This document shows positions 31,146 to 40,292 of a stretch of 64,000 bases of DNA, one piece after another (positions within the stretch are counted from its first letter, which is position 1; the number at the start of each line of letters is the position of its first letter). Made by a program: the position numbers and the translations under genes. The notes below the pieces were generated by a model. It ran no database searches and was not told where the DNA came from. It saw nothing but the letters and a program-made list of their open reading frames with translations. The DNA is from Parvibaculum sp040216885 (GTDB taxonomy: Bacteria; Pseudomonadota; Alphaproteobacteria; Parvibaculales; Parvibaculaceae): contig JAVJOG010000014.1 of assembly GCA_040216885.1 (NCBI GenBank), forward strand, positions 124,001 through 188,000. Direction: 5' to 3'.

Positions 31146-32396
31146 ATGGATCCGATCGAAAGCGCAAGCGCCGGTGCCGGCGCGGGCGGCGACGTCTTTT
31201 TCATTCTGATGGGCGCCATTCTGGTTTTCGCGATGCATTCCGGCTTCGCCTTTCTCGAAGTCGGCACGGTGCGCCACAAGAACCAGGTCAATGCGCTGGT
31301 GAAGATCCTGGCGGATTTCGCCGTTTCGACGGTCAGTTACTTCTTCATCGGCTACAGCGTCGCCTATGGCGTCGACTTCCTGGTCAATGCCGCCGAACTG
31401 AGCGGCACCGCCGAGGGCGCGAGCTACGGCCCGCAGGGCGTCGATCTGGTGAAGTTCTTCTTCCTGCTGACCTTCGCCGCCGCCATTCCGGCGATCATTT
31501 CGGGCGGCATCGCCGAGCGTGCCCGCTTCTGGCCGCAGGCGGTCGCGACTGCCGTCATCGTCGGCCTCGTCTATCCCTTCTATGAAGGTCTGGTCTGGAA
31601 CGGCAACTGGGGCTTCCAGGACTGGCTCGAAGGCGCTTTCGGCGCCCCCTTCCACGACTTCGCGGGCTCGATCGTCGTCCATGCGGTCGGTGGCTGGCTG
31701 GCCTTTTCGGCTGTCATCATGCTCGGCCGCCGCGCCGGCCGCTACACGAAGGAAGGCAAGCTGATCGGCTTCCCGCCCTCCTCGATCCCGTGGCTGGCGC
31801 TCGGCTCCTGGCTGCTCTGCATCGGCTGGTTCGGCTTCAACGTGGTCTCGGCACAATCGCTGGAGGGCGTTTCCGGCCTCGTCGCGATGAACTCGGTGCT
31901 GGCCATGGCCGGTGGCATCCTCGCCGCCCTCATCGTCGGGAAGAACGATCCGGGCTTCATCCACAACGGCGCCCTGGCCGGTCTCGTCGCCGTCTGCGCC
32001 GGTTCCGACATCATGCACCCCGTCGGCTCGCTGATCGTCGGCGGCGTCGCCGGTGCGCTCTTCGTGGTGATGTTCGACTTCTGCCAGCGCCGGTTGCGCA
32101 TCGACGACGTGCTGGGCGTCTGGCCGCTGCACGGGCTTTGCGGCCTCTGGGGCGGTCTGGCGGCGGGCATCTTCGGCATGGCGGAGCTGGGCGGCCTCGG
32201 CGGCGTCAGCTTCATGAGCCAGCTTGTCGGCTCGCTGGCCGGCGTCGTCTACGCCACCCTGCTCGGCCTCGTCGTCTATGGCGGCCTGAAACTGGTCGTC
32301 GGCATCCGCCTGACCGAAGAGGAAGAGCACCGCGGCGCCGACCTCTCGATCCACAATATCGGCGCCAATCCGGAATCCGAGATTCCGGTCCGCTGA
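31146..32396 (+). CDS. ammonium transporter (Amt), third copy
   Basis: A 416-residue Amt-family protein, more diverged than the other two and without a cleavable signal. It begins GGDVFFILMGAILVFAMHSG, with FAFLEVGTVRHKNQVNALVK, FAGSIVVHAVGGWLAFSAV (first pore His), CIGWFGFNVVSAQSLEG and WPLHGLCGLWGGLAAG (second pore His region). About eleven helices are present. ATG 31146 follows AAAGGGAGAT at good spacing. It has its own sigma54-like element and a structured leader, so it should be controlled separately from the glnK-amtB pair. It may serve as a sensor, a Rh-like gas channel or a low-affinity transporter; sequence alone does not decide. Confidence 0.9.
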   Translation: MDPIESASAGAGAGGDVFFILMGAILVFAMHSGFAFLEVGTVRHKNQVNALVKILADFAVSTVSYFFIGYSVAYGVDFLVNAAELSGTAEGASYGPQGVDLVKFFFLLTFAAAIPAIISGGIAERARFWPQAVATAVIVGLVYPFYEGLVWNGNWGFQDWLEGAFGAPFHDFAGSIVVHAVGGWLAFSAVIMLGRRAGRYTKEGKLIGFPPSSIPWLALGSWLLCIGWFGFNVVSAQSLEGVSGLVAMNSVLAMAGGILAALIVGKNDPGFIHNGALAGLVAVCAGSDIMHPVGSLIVGGVAGALFVVMFDFCQRRLRIDDVLGVWPLHGLCGLWGGLAAGIFGMAELGGLGGVSFMSQLVGSLAGVVYATLLGLVVYGGLKLVVGIRLTEEEEHRGADLSIHNIGANPESEIPVR

Positions 32397-32444
32397 ACGC
32401 TTGTCTCCGGGGCGGCTTGCAGCCGCCGCTCCTTCTGAATGTTT

Positions 32445-32472
32445 TCCAGGGCGGCCATAAAGCCGCCCTGGA
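32445..32472 (+). terminator. hairpin after third amt
   Basis: TCCAGGGCGGC (32445-32455) and GCCGCCCTGGA (32462-32472) form a perfect 11-pair stem with a 6-base loop. No T-run follows. An additional GGCGGC/GCCGCC hairpin lies just upstream (about 32411-32427). Confidence 0.6.
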
Positions 32473-32475
32473 GTA

Positions 32476-32490
32476 TTAACCAATGGTTAA
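32476..32490. promoter_or_regulatory. CtrA-type box TTAA-N7-TTAA
   Basis: TTAACCAATGGTTAA is a perfect TTAA-N7-TTAA, the binding consensus of the cell-cycle regulator CtrA in alphaproteobacteria. It lies 182 bases upstream of the dapC-like gene that heads the ftsK unit and 18 bases from a DnaA box. Confidence 0.6.
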
Positions 32491-32507
32491 TGATTTGCTT
32501 GCAATTG

Positions 32508-32516
32508 TGTGGATAA
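32508..32516 (-). promoter_or_regulatory. DnaA box
   Basis: TGTGGATAA is the exact complement of the DnaA consensus TTATCCACA. It follows the CtrA-type box in the AT-rich segment between the third amt gene and dapC-ftsK. Confidence 0.6.
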
Positions 32517-32671
32517 GGCGCGGGAATTCCACAGCTTTTTCCACCGGTCGCGGCGCGTGGCGCCACTGGACCGACCTCACTGCCGCAGATAAGATCGCGC
32601 CGGCCCACGACGCTTAACCATCGGGACCCGCGCATTTGCTCGCGGCCGGTCCCGAACCCCGCGCGAGTTTC

Positions 32672-33904
32672 ATGACGGACGATGCCTCCGCCTCCCGTTT
32701 CGACAGCCTGCCCGGCAGCCCCTTTCCGCGCCTCAACGCGCTGATCGAGGGGCTGGCGCCCGGCAAGCCGCCGCTTGTCATGTCGCTGGGCGAACCGCGG
32801 CACGCCTTCCCGGCCTTCGTGATGGACGAAATCGCGCGCAATGCCGCCCTTTTCGGCAAATATCCGCCGATCGTCGGCACTGCCGAGTTCCGCGCCGCCG
32901 CCGCCGGCTGGCTTGCCCGCCGCTACGGGCTGGCGGACGCCATCGGCAAGGACGCCGCCCTCGACCCCGATCTCCAGATCCTGCCCGTCAACGGCACCCG
33001 CGAGGCGCTTTTCAACATCGCCCTGGTCGCGACGCCGCCCGAAAAGCGGGGCAAGCGTCCGGCGATCCTGATGCCCAATCCTTTCTACCAGTGCTATGCG
33101 GCGGCTGCGCTGGCCGCCGGCGCCGAACCCGTCTATGTGCCCGCGACGCGCGAAACCGGCTTCATGCCAGATTTCGAAGCCCTGCCGGAGGAACTGCTGG
33201 CCCGCACCGCGATGATCTATTTCTGCTCGCCCGCCAATCCGCAAGGCGCGGTGGCGAGCCTCGACTGGCTGACCCGCCTCGTCGCGCTGGCGCGCCGCCA
33301 CGACATCGTGCTGGCCGTCGACGAATGCTATGCCGACATCTACGACCGCGAACCGCCGGCGAGCGCCCTTCAGGCCGCCCTTGCCGCCGACGCCGGCGGC
33401 AACGACCCCTTCGCCGATCTGATTGTCTTTCACTCACTGTCGAAGCGGTCGAGCCTGCCGGGCCTGCGCTCGGGCTTCTGCGCCGGCGGCCGGGCGCTGA
33501 TGACCCGCTTCCGCGAATTCCGCAACATCGCCGCCCCGCAGGTACCTCTGCCGCTGATGGCGGCATCGGCCGCCTGCTGGGCCGACGATGCCCACGCCGC
33601 CGCCAATCGCGACCTCTACCGCGCCAAGATCGACGCCGCCGAACGCGTTCTCGGCAACCGTTTCGGCTTCTACCGGCCGCCCGGCGGCTTCTTTCTCTGG
33701 CTCGATGTCGGCGACGGCGAGAAGGCCGCGCGCGAGCTATGGGCGAAAGCCGGCGTGAAAGTGTTGCCGGGCGCCTATCTATCGCGCGAAGATTCGCCTT
33801 ACGGTCCGCCGGGCAATCCCGGCGCGGCCTATATTCGTGTGGCGCTGGTCGATGGCCTTGCCGAAACCGAAGAGGCGCTGGCCCGCATGGCGGAGGTGTT
33901 GTGA
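32672..33904 (+). CDS. class I/II aminotransferase, DapC-like
   Basis: A 410-residue PLP-dependent fold-type I aminotransferase, resembling N-succinyldiaminopimelate aminotransferases of the lysine/peptidoglycan pathway. Features are LVMSLGEPRHAFPAFVMDEI, VNGTREALFNIALV, ILMPNPFYQCYAAAALAAGA, FCSPANPQGAVASLDWL, VAVDECYADIYD and HSLSKRSSLPGLRSGFCAG, with the PLP lysine near residue 257. ATG 32672 has no clear ribosome site; the frame opens 36 bases upstream. The last codon overlaps the ftsK start (GTGA), tying peptidoglycan precursor supply to a division gene. Confidence 0.85.
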   Translation: MTDDASASRFDSLPGSPFPRLNALIEGLAPGKPPLVMSLGEPRHAFPAFVMDEIARNAALFGKYPPIVGTAEFRAAAAGWLARRYGLADAIGKDAALDPDLQILPVNGTREALFNIALVATPPEKRGKRPAILMPNPFYQCYAAAALAAGAEPVYVPATRETGFMPDFEALPEELLARTAMIYFCSPANPQGAVASLDWLTRLVALARRHDIVLAVDECYADIYDREPPASALQAALAADAGGNDPFADLIVFHSLSKRSSLPGLRSGFCAGGRALMTRFREFRNIAAPQVPLPLMAASAACWADDAHAAANRDLYRAKIDAAERVLGNRFGFYRPPGGFFLWLDVGDGEKAARELWAKAGVKVLPGAYLSREDSPYGPPGNPGAAYIRVALVDGLAETEEALARMAEVL

Positions 33905-36576
33905 TCGGCGCCGAGGCACGCGCCAGCCGCAAGCCGGCCGCGAAAAAGAGCAGGACGCGTCCGGGAACCGCCGCCCGGAAGCAGGACGCCCCGAGGGGCC
34001 ATCGGAGGATGCAGCGCGTGAGGAGCTGGCTCGTCGACCCGCTCGCCTTTTTGCCGCCGTCGCTGCGCGCCTTCCTGGCGCGCCGCGCCTTCGAGGGCGT
34101 CGGCATCGCGTTGCTCGTGCTTGGCGGTTTCGCGCTGCTCGCCGTGATGAGCTGGTCGATCGACGATCCGAGCTTCAACAACGCAACGACGCGCGCCCCC
34201 GGCAACTGGATGGGCCTGCCCGGCGCCTATGTCGCCGACATCCTGCTCAACGCACTCGGCCTTGCCTGCGTAGTGCTGCTACTGCCCCTGTTCGTCTGGG
34301 GGGCGCGCGCCTTCGCGCATCGCCGCGTCAACCTGATCGTCTTCCGCGTCGCCGCCTGGCTCGCCGCGACGCTTTTCGCCGCGATGGCTTTGAGCGCGCT
34401 GCCGCGCTTTGGCTTCTGGCCGCTGGCACTCGGCCTTGGCGGTCTGCTCGGCGACGGCCTTGCCGCACTCGGCTTTTCGCTGTTCTCGCCCTTCACGCCC
34501 GATGCCGTCGCCTACGCGCTGACTGCCTTGGCTACAGCGCCCATCGCCTTTTTCCTGATCCTCTTTGCCGCCGACATCGCGCTGGCCGATCTGAAAGCGG
34601 CGGCCGCCTGGATGCGCGACCGGCGCAAGGGAGCGGTCGCCGCCGACGAGGAACGCCGCTACGCCTCGGGCGCGCGGCCGCGCCGCCGTGCCGGCGCGGA
34701 CGAGGCGCCGGCCCGCCCCCATCGCCCCGATGTCGAACCGAGCCGCTTGCGCATTATCGCCTGGGAGATCGGCGACCGCCTGACCGACGGCCTCGACCGC
34801 CTGTTGCGGCGCGGCGACTACGCAGCCTTGACGCAGGACGAAATCGACGCCGCCCGCGCCGGCCGTCTCGGCGGCTTCGGCCAGCGCGGCTCGGGTGAAA
34901 GCGCCGCCGAACGCCGCGCCCGCCGCCGCGAGGCGCGCAATGCCCGCATCGCCGAAGACCGCGTCGAACCGAAGATCGATCGTCCGGGCCCACGCGTCGC
35001 GCGCGGCGAAACGAAACCGCTGAAACCGTCGAACCGCGCCGCCCGCGAAGCGCAGCCGAAGCTGCCGCTCGAACCGGCCGGCGACTATCAGCTTCCGCCG
35101 CTGAGCCTGCTTGCCAAGCCGAAGCCGCCGGCAATGACCGCGAAGCTGACCGACGACGCGCTGCAGACAAATGCCCGCCTGCTCGAATCCGTACTCGACG
35201 ATTTCGGTATTCGCGGCGAAATCATTTCGGTGCGCCCCGGTCCCGTCGTCACGCTTTACGAACTCGAACCCGCGCCCGGCATCAAATCCTCCCGCGTCAT
35301 TTCGCTCGCCGACGACATCGCCCGTTCGATGAGCGCCGTCTCGACGCGCGTCGCCGTCGTTCCCGGCCGCAACGTCATCGGCATCGAGCTGCCGAACGCG
35401 CGCCGTGAAATGGTTTACTTGCGCGAGCTGCTCGAAACCCGCGACTACGAAAACTCCGGCTCGAAGCTGACGCTGGCGCTCGGCAAGAATATCGGCGGCG
35501 AGCCGGTGCTCTCCGATCTCGCGCGCATGCCGCATCTGCTGATCGCCGGCACCACGGGTTCGGGCAAATCGGTCGGCATCAACACGATGATCCTCTCGCT
35601 GCTCTACCGGCTCTCGCCCGACCAGTGCAAGCTGATCATGATCGACCCGAAGATGCTCGAACTCTCGGTCTATGACGGCATCCCGCATCTGCTGGCGCCC
35701 GTCGTCACCGAGCCCAAAAAGGCCGTGGTGGCGCTCAAATGGGTCGTCAAGGAGATGGAAGACCGCTACCGCAAGATGTCGAAAGTCGGTGTACGGAACA
35801 TCGACGGCTACAACACCCGTGTGACCGAGGCGAACGCGCGCGGCGAGGTGCTGGTGCGCACGGTGCAGACCGGTTTCGACCGCGAAAGCGGCGAGGCGAT
35901 CTACGAGGAAGAGGAAATGGACCTCGCGCCCATGCCCTTCATCGTCGTCATCGTCGACGAAATGGCCGACCTGATGATGGTCGCCGGCAAGGAAATCGAG
36001 GCCGCCGTGCAGCGCCTCGCGCAGATGGCACGCGCCGCCGGCATCCACATCATCACCGCGACGCAGCGACCGTCGGTGGACGTCATCACCGGCACCATCA
36101 AGGCAAATTTCCCGACCCGCATTTCCTTCCAGGTGACGTCGAAGATCGACAGCCGCACAATTCTCGGCGAACAGGGCGCCGAACAATTGCTGGGCCAGGG
36201 CGACATGCTCTACATGGCCGGCGGCGGCCGCATCCGCCGCGTCCACGGGCCTTTCGTTTCCGACGAGGAGGTCGAGAAGGTCGTGACCTTCCTGAAGAAA
36301 CAGGGCGTGCCGGAATATCTGGAGGCGATCACCGCCGAGGACGACGAGGGCGGCGATCCCTTCGCCTTCGACAGCCCGGGCTCCGGCGACGATCTCTACG
36401 ACAAGGCGGTGGCGATCGTTGCCCGCGACAAGCGCGCCTCGACAAGCTACATCCAGCGCCGCCTCCAGATCGGCTACAACCGCGCCGCGCGCCTGATCGA
36501 ACTTATGGAAGAACAGGGCGTCGTCAGCCCGCCCAATCATCAGGGAAAGCGCGAGGTGCTGGTCGGCGACCACTGA
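33901..36576 (+). CDS. ftsK: DNA translocase FtsK
   Basis: An 891-residue FtsK/SpoIIIE protein. After a basic N terminus come four membrane helices (about residues 60-215, VGIALLVLGGFALLAVMSW the first), a charged linker rich in Arg/Ala (about 230-400), then the motor: GTTGSGKSVGINTMILSLL (Walker A near residue 550), LIMIDPKMLELSVYDGIPHL, FIVVIVDEMADLMMVAG (Walker B) and the C-terminal gamma winged helix (YDKAVAIVARDKRASTSYIQ). It moves chromosome dimers at the septum. The GTG start overlaps the dapC stop; a later ATG (MQRVRSW, 37 codons in) is possible. Confidence 0.95.
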   Translation: MIGAEARASRKPAAKKSRTRPGTAARKQDAPRGHRRMQRVRSWLVDPLAFLPPSLRAFLARRAFEGVGIALLVLGGFALLAVMSWSIDDPSFNNATTRAPGNWMGLPGAYVADILLNALGLACVVLLLPLFVWGARAFAHRRVNLIVFRVAAWLAATLFAAMALSALPRFGFWPLALGLGGLLGDGLAALGFSLFSPFTPDAVAYALTALATAPIAFFLILFAADIALADLKAAAAWMRDRRKGAVAADEERRYASGARPRRRAGADEAPARPHRPDVEPSRLRIIAWEIGDRLTDGLDRLLRRGDYAALTQDEIDAARAGRLGGFGQRGSGESAAERRARRREARNARIAEDRVEPKIDRPGPRVARGETKPLKPSNRAAREAQPKLPLEPAGDYQLPPLSLLAKPKPPAMTAKLTDDALQTNARLLESVLDDFGIRGEIISVRPGPVVTLYELEPAPGIKSSRVISLADDIARSMSAVSTRVAVVPGRNVIGIELPNARREMVYLRELLETRDYENSGSKLTLALGKNIGGEPVLSDLARMPHLLIAGTTGSGKSVGINTMILSLLYRLSPDQCKLIMIDPKMLELSVYDGIPHLLAPVVTEPKKAVVALKWVVKEMEDRYRKMSKVGVRNIDGYNTRVTEANARGEVLVRTVQTGFDRESGEAIYEEEEMDLAPMPFIVVIVDEMADLMMVAGKEIEAAVQRLAQMARAAGIHIITATQRPSVDVITGTIKANFPTRISFQVTSKIDSRTILGEQGAEQLLGQGDMLYMAGGGRIRRVHGPFVSDEEVEKVVTFLKKQGVPEYLEAITAEDDEGGDPFAFDSPGSGDDLYDKAVAIVARDKRASTSYIQRRLQIGYNRAARLIELMEEQGVVSPPNHQGKREVLVGDH

Positions 36577-36675
36577 TGAAACGGCGGAAAAGCGCCGCTT
36601 CGCCGTTAAGGTTCCAATAAGAAACTGCCGCCAAAACGCCTCAACCGGCGCCACATTTTGCCACAAAGGCCGTCC

Positions 36676-37374
36676 ATGCTTATTGCCATGAGCAATCTCG
36701 ACGAAAATCATCGCCGCCGTCAGGGCATGCTGTTCGCTGCCGCCGCCATCGGCATCGGCATGTTGATCGTTGCCTTTGTCAGCGGTGGCGCGGCGCGCGC
36801 CGAGGCGGCGGCCGATGCCGCGATCGCCCCGAGCGACGAACAGGCGCTCGACGATGCCAGTGCCTATCTGGCGGCGCTTGAAAACATGCAGGGCGATTTC
36901 CTGCAGCTCGGCCCCGACGGCTCGGTCGCCGAGGGCAAATTCTATCTGCGCCGGCCGGGCCGGTTGCGTTTCGAATATCAGCCCCCGGACAATTTGCTGG
37001 TCGTCGCCGACGGCACCTGGGTCGCGGTCAAGGACAGTTCCTCGCCCGCGCAGCGCTACCCCATCGCCTCGACGCCGCTGAGCCTCTTTCTCGCCGCCGA
37101 TGTCGATCTCGCAAAGACCGCCCGCGTCCTCGATGTCGACAGCCAGCCCGGCGCCCTGCTGATCACGCTGGCCGACCGTGCCGGCGAGGCCCCCGGCCAG
37201 ATCACGCTGGTTTTCGACCAGCCCAACATGCAGCTGCGCCAATGGGTCGTGACCGACGCGCAAGGCCTGCAAACGACGGTTGCCTTGCGCAATGTCCAGT
37301 CGGGCATCCGCGCCGACAACGCGCTCTTTACCCTGCGCGACGAACAGCGCCCGGCCATCGGCGGCAAGCAGTAA
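36676..37374 (+). CDS. lolA: outer-membrane lipoprotein carrier LolA
   Basis: A 232-residue periplasmic protein. An N-terminal hydrophobic signal (GMLFAAAAIGIGMLIVAFVSGG) ends near ARAEA; the LolA-type half barrel follows with YLAALENMQGDFLQLGPDGS, EGKFYLRRPGRLRFEYQPP and LLVVADGTWVAVKD. It should ferry lipoproteins from LolCDE to the outer membrane. ATG 36676 has AAAGG six bases upstream; TTG 36658 and ATG 36688 are alternatives. The ftsK-lolA order is common in alphaproteobacteria. Confidence 0.92.
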   Translation: MLIAMSNLDENHRRRQGMLFAAAAIGIGMLIVAFVSGGAARAEAAADAAIAPSDEQALDDASAYLAALENMQGDFLQLGPDGSVAEGKFYLRRPGRLRFEYQPPDNLLVVADGTWVAVKDSSSPAQRYPIASTPLSLFLAADVDLAKTARVLDVDSQPGALLITLADRAGEAPGQITLVFDQPNMQLRQWVVTDAQGLQTTVALRNVQSGIRADNALFTLRDEQRPAIGGKQ

Positions 37375-37469
37375 GGCGTTTTCCGTCGATTATCTTCCAC
37401 ACGCGCCGCATCCCCGCAAAAGTCAGTACCTTGACCTTTCAGGGGTCCGGCGTGGTAATTTGACCTTGC

Positions 37470-38357
37470 ATGACCCGAAAATCCCCAAATCCCGCGCGGC
37501 GCCGGCCCATTGTCGGTGTGCCTTGCGACGTCAAGATGCTGGGGCCGCACCCCTTTCATGCGGTCGGCGAAAAATACATCGCCGCCGTCGATGGCGGCGC
37601 CGATTGCCAGCCCGTGCTGCTGCCGGTGCCGCGCGCGCCGCTGGACACGGCCGCCGGCCTTGAGGAAATCTTCGCGCTTTGCGACGGCATCTTCCTCACC
37701 GGCTCGCATTCGAACGTCCATCCCGAGCTTTACGGCGGCGCCCATCCGCGCGAGGGCGTGCTGCTCGACCGCCAGCGCGACGCGCTGACGCTCGATCTGA
37801 TCCGCGCCTGCATCGCACGCGCCGTGCCGCTCTTCGCGGTCTGCCGCGGCTTTCAGGAATTGAACGTCGCCTTTGGCGGCACACTCCATCAGCACATACA
37901 CGAAGAGCCGGGTGAACCCGGTTTCGCGCCGCGCCTCGATCACCGCGAAGCAAAGGACGACCCGCTCGAAATTCAATACGGTCCCGCCCATGAGGTAACG
38001 CTCGCGCCGGGCGGCACTTTCGAACGCCTGCTCGGTGCCTCGAAGATCGAGGTCAACTCGCTGCACGGTCAGGGCATCGCGAAGCTCGCGGCCGGACTTG
38101 AGATCGAAGGCCGCGCGCCCGACGGCACCGTCGAGGCGGTGCGGGTAAAGGGCGCGGAAGCTTTCGCGCTCGGCGTGCAATGGCATCCGGAATGGCGCTA
38201 CTGGGAAAACCCGGTCTCGCAAAAACTTTTCCGGGCATTCGGAGACGCGGTGCGCGACGCGGCGGCTGAAGCGTTTCCAGACGAAGTGACTCCTTTGAAA
38301 AAAGGACGCGGTTCGCCGTCGGGAAACGCGCAAAAAACAAAAATCTGGAGCAGCTGA
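37470..38357 (+). CDS. gamma-glutamyl-GABA hydrolase-like class I amidotransferase (PuuD-like)
   Basis: A 295-residue class I glutamine-amidotransferase-fold hydrolase. RRPIVGVPCDVKMLG opens the fold, FAVCRGFQELNVAFGGTLHQ holds the nucleophilic cysteine near residue 125, and GVQWHPEWRYWENP supplies the catalytic His and Glu. PuuD cleaves gamma-glutamyl-GABA in the glutamylated putrescine pathway. It is followed 56 bases later by a PuuA-type glutamine synthetase, which supports that role. About 30 C-terminal residues after the domain are basic and unrelated to the core. Confidence 0.87.
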   Translation: MTRKSPNPARRRPIVGVPCDVKMLGPHPFHAVGEKYIAAVDGGADCQPVLLPVPRAPLDTAAGLEEIFALCDGIFLTGSHSNVHPELYGGAHPREGVLLDRQRDALTLDLIRACIARAVPLFAVCRGFQELNVAFGGTLHQHIHEEPGEPGFAPRLDHREAKDDPLEIQYGPAHEVTLAPGGTFERLLGASKIEVNSLHGQGIAKLAAGLEIEGRAPDGTVEAVRVKGAEAFALGVQWHPEWRYWENPVSQKLFRAFGDAVRDAAAEAFPDEVTPLKKGRGSPSGNAQKTKIWSS

Positions 38358-38413
38358 GCGATTCGGCAAATCGCGAAACTGCTTCACGGCAACACAGGAA
38401 AGCAAGGTGTCCC

Positions 38414-39796
38414 ATGGCGATGGGCGAGGAGAAGACGGAAAAGGTCGGCAGCACGGAAGATCTGGTAAAGTGGCTTAAGGACCGCCGCATCACCGAGGTC
38501 GAATGCATGGTGTCGGATATGGCCGGCATCGCGCGCGGCAAGATCATCCCGACACGGAAGTTCATCGCGGGCGTCAATGAGCGTTCGCTGAAGCTGCCGG
38601 AATCGATCTTCGGCCAGACCGTCACCGGCGACTATATCGACAGCGATTTCCTCGGCGACATCGAGCCCGACATCATCCTCGATCCCGATCCTGCCACCGT
38701 GCGCGTCGTGCCCTGGTATGACGAACCGACGGCGCAGATCATCTGCGACGCGAACTACCGCGACGGCCGCCCGGTGCCGATCGCGCCGCGCAACGTCTTG
38801 AAGCGCGTGCTGGCGCTCTTCGACGAAAAGGGCTGGCAGCCCGTCGTCGCGCCGGAAATCGAGTTTTATCTGGCGGCGAAAAACATCGACCCCGACTATC
38901 CGCTGGAGCCCCCCGTCGGCGCCAACGGACGCCAGGAAACCGCGCGGCAGTCCTACGGCATCGACGCGGTCAACGAATTCGATCCGATTTTCGAGGACAT
39001 GTACGACTTCTGCGAGGCGCAGGACCTCGACATCGACACGTTGATTCATGAATCGGGCGCCGCCCAGGTCGAGATCAATTTCGATCACGGCGACCCGCTC
39101 GAAATCGCCGATCAGGCATTCCTCTTCAAGCGCACCATGCGGCAGGCCGCCTTGCGCCACGGCATCTACGCGACCTTCATGGCCAAGCCCTATGAGGGCG
39201 AGCCCGGCAGCGCGATGCATATCCACCAGTCGATCGTCGACAACGAGACCGGTGATAATCTTTTCGCGACCAAGCAGGGCAAGGACACGAAGCTCTTCCT
39301 CGCCTATATCGCCGGCCTGCAGAAATTCCTGCCCGACGCGATGGCGCTGATCGCGCCCAACGTCAATTCCTACCGCCGCATCGTCCGCGACCACGCCGCC
39401 CCCATCAACACCCATTGGGGCCACGAGAACCGCACGGTCGGCCTGCGCGTACCCGAAGCCAAGCGCAACGGACGGCGCATCGAAAACCGTGTGCCCGGCG
39501 CCGACGCCAATCCCTATCTCGCCATCGCCACCTCGCTTGCCTGCGGCTACATCGGCATGATGAACGACCTGAAGCCGACCAAGGAAATGACCGGCAATGC
39601 CTATGACAGCAAGCGCTACGCCCTGCCGCGTCATCTCCTCGATGCGCTCGACAACCTGCGTACCTCCTCGGAATTGAAGGAAGTGCTTGGTCAGGATTTC
39701 GTGCAGGTCTACATGGACGTCAAGCTGACCGAGCACGAAGCCTACCAGCAGGTGATCTCCGCCTGGGAGCGCGAGCATTTGTTGCTGAACGTGTGA
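38414..39796 (+). CDS. glutamine synthetase family gamma-glutamylpolyamine synthetase (PuuA-like)
   Basis: A 460-residue member of the glutamine synthetase family. CMVSDMAGIARGKIIPTRKF is the N-terminal beta-grasp region of PuuA-like proteins; the catalytic half contains GWQPVVAPEIEFYL, HESGAAQVEINFDHGDPL, ATFMAKPYEGEPGSAMHIHQ and NRTVGLRVPEAKRNGRRIEN. The loop and adenylylation site of true GlnA are not seen. With the PuuD-like gene before it and a putrescine-type aminotransferase after it, ligation of glutamate to putrescine or a related amine is the best guess. Confidence 0.9.
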   Translation: MAMGEEKTEKVGSTEDLVKWLKDRRITEVECMVSDMAGIARGKIIPTRKFIAGVNERSLKLPESIFGQTVTGDYIDSDFLGDIEPDIILDPDPATVRVVPWYDEPTAQIICDANYRDGRPVPIAPRNVLKRVLALFDEKGWQPVVAPEIEFYLAAKNIDPDYPLEPPVGANGRQETARQSYGIDAVNEFDPIFEDMYDFCEAQDLDIDTLIHESGAAQVEINFDHGDPLEIADQAFLFKRTMRQAALRHGIYATFMAKPYEGEPGSAMHIHQSIVDNETGDNLFATKQGKDTKLFLAYIAGLQKFLPDAMALIAPNVNSYRRIVRDHAAPINTHWGHENRTVGLRVPEAKRNGRRIENRVPGADANPYLAIATSLACGYIGMMNDLKPTKEMTGNAYDSKRYALPRHLLDALDNLRTSSELKEVLGQDFVQVYMDVKLTEHEAYQQVISAWEREHLLLNV

Positions 39797-39821
39797 GGTA
39801 ATCGGTGGGGGGAAAAGTCGC

Positions 39822-40292
39822 TTGAGCTCAATCTTCAGACACTCTGCCGGCTTTGGTCGTCGAATTGAGTACTGGATTATTGGCCGTATGTTGAAGGACG
39901 GGTTGGATGTCTACGTTCCGTTGGTAGATGACGACGGAATTGACGCAATTGTCCGGAAGAACGACGGCACTATCATTGAGTTTCAGATCAAGGCGCGTTC
40001 AAACACCGTAAAGCTTGGAAGCGCCGGTCTGTTCGCCGCTATTCAACACGAAACTGTGCGGCCCAACTATTACTTCGTCCTCTATTCCGAACGGATGGAC
40101 AAGACATGGGTAATTTCATCTGCTGAATTCATTCGTCTTACCAAGCCAAACAAAAATGGGAAGAATGCCGGAAAGAGGACTGTTTGGCTCAATGGCACGA
40201 AGCTGGACAAGAACATCAATCAGCGCAAAGAGTACCCAAATGAGAAGTTTTCTCACTTTCTGGTAGACGATTTCTCAAAATTCAGAACCTGA
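39822..40292 (+). CDS. orphan protein with PD-(D/E)xK-like nuclease core (DUF4365-like)
   Basis: A 156-residue protein. The core DDDGIDAIVRKNDGTIIEFQIKAR shown as DDGIDAIVRKNDG and IEFQIKAR fits the D...(E/Q)xK pattern of PD-(D/E)xK nuclease-fold families such as DUF4365; the rest (EYWIIGRMLKDGLDVYVPLV, PNYYFVLYSERMDKTWVIS) is consistent. The DNA is clearly AT-richer than either neighbour. The start TTG 39822 follows a GGTGGGGGGAAAAG stretch. It sits 25 bases after the PuuA-like gene with no partner gene, so it looks like a single-gene insertion. Role in defence or DNA repair is only a possibility. Confidence 0.65.
   Translation: MSSIFRHSAGFGRRIEYWIIGRMLKDGLDVYVPLVDDDGIDAIVRKNDGTIIEFQIKARSNTVKLGSAGLFAAIQHETVRPNYYFVLYSERMDKTWVISSAEFIRLTKPNKNGKNAGKRTVWLNGTKLDKNINQRKEYPNEKFSHFLVDDFSKFRT

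Noticed and set aside
34279..37272. 997-residue minus-strand open frame opposite ftsK/lolA
   Set aside because: Composition is typical of antisense to GC-rich coding sequence, no recognisable domain, and ftsK and lolA on the other strand are certain.
37400..37465. sigma54 promoter TGGTAATTTGACCTTGCA before the PuuD-like gene
   Set aside because: Spacing between GG and GC is 12, not 10 bases.
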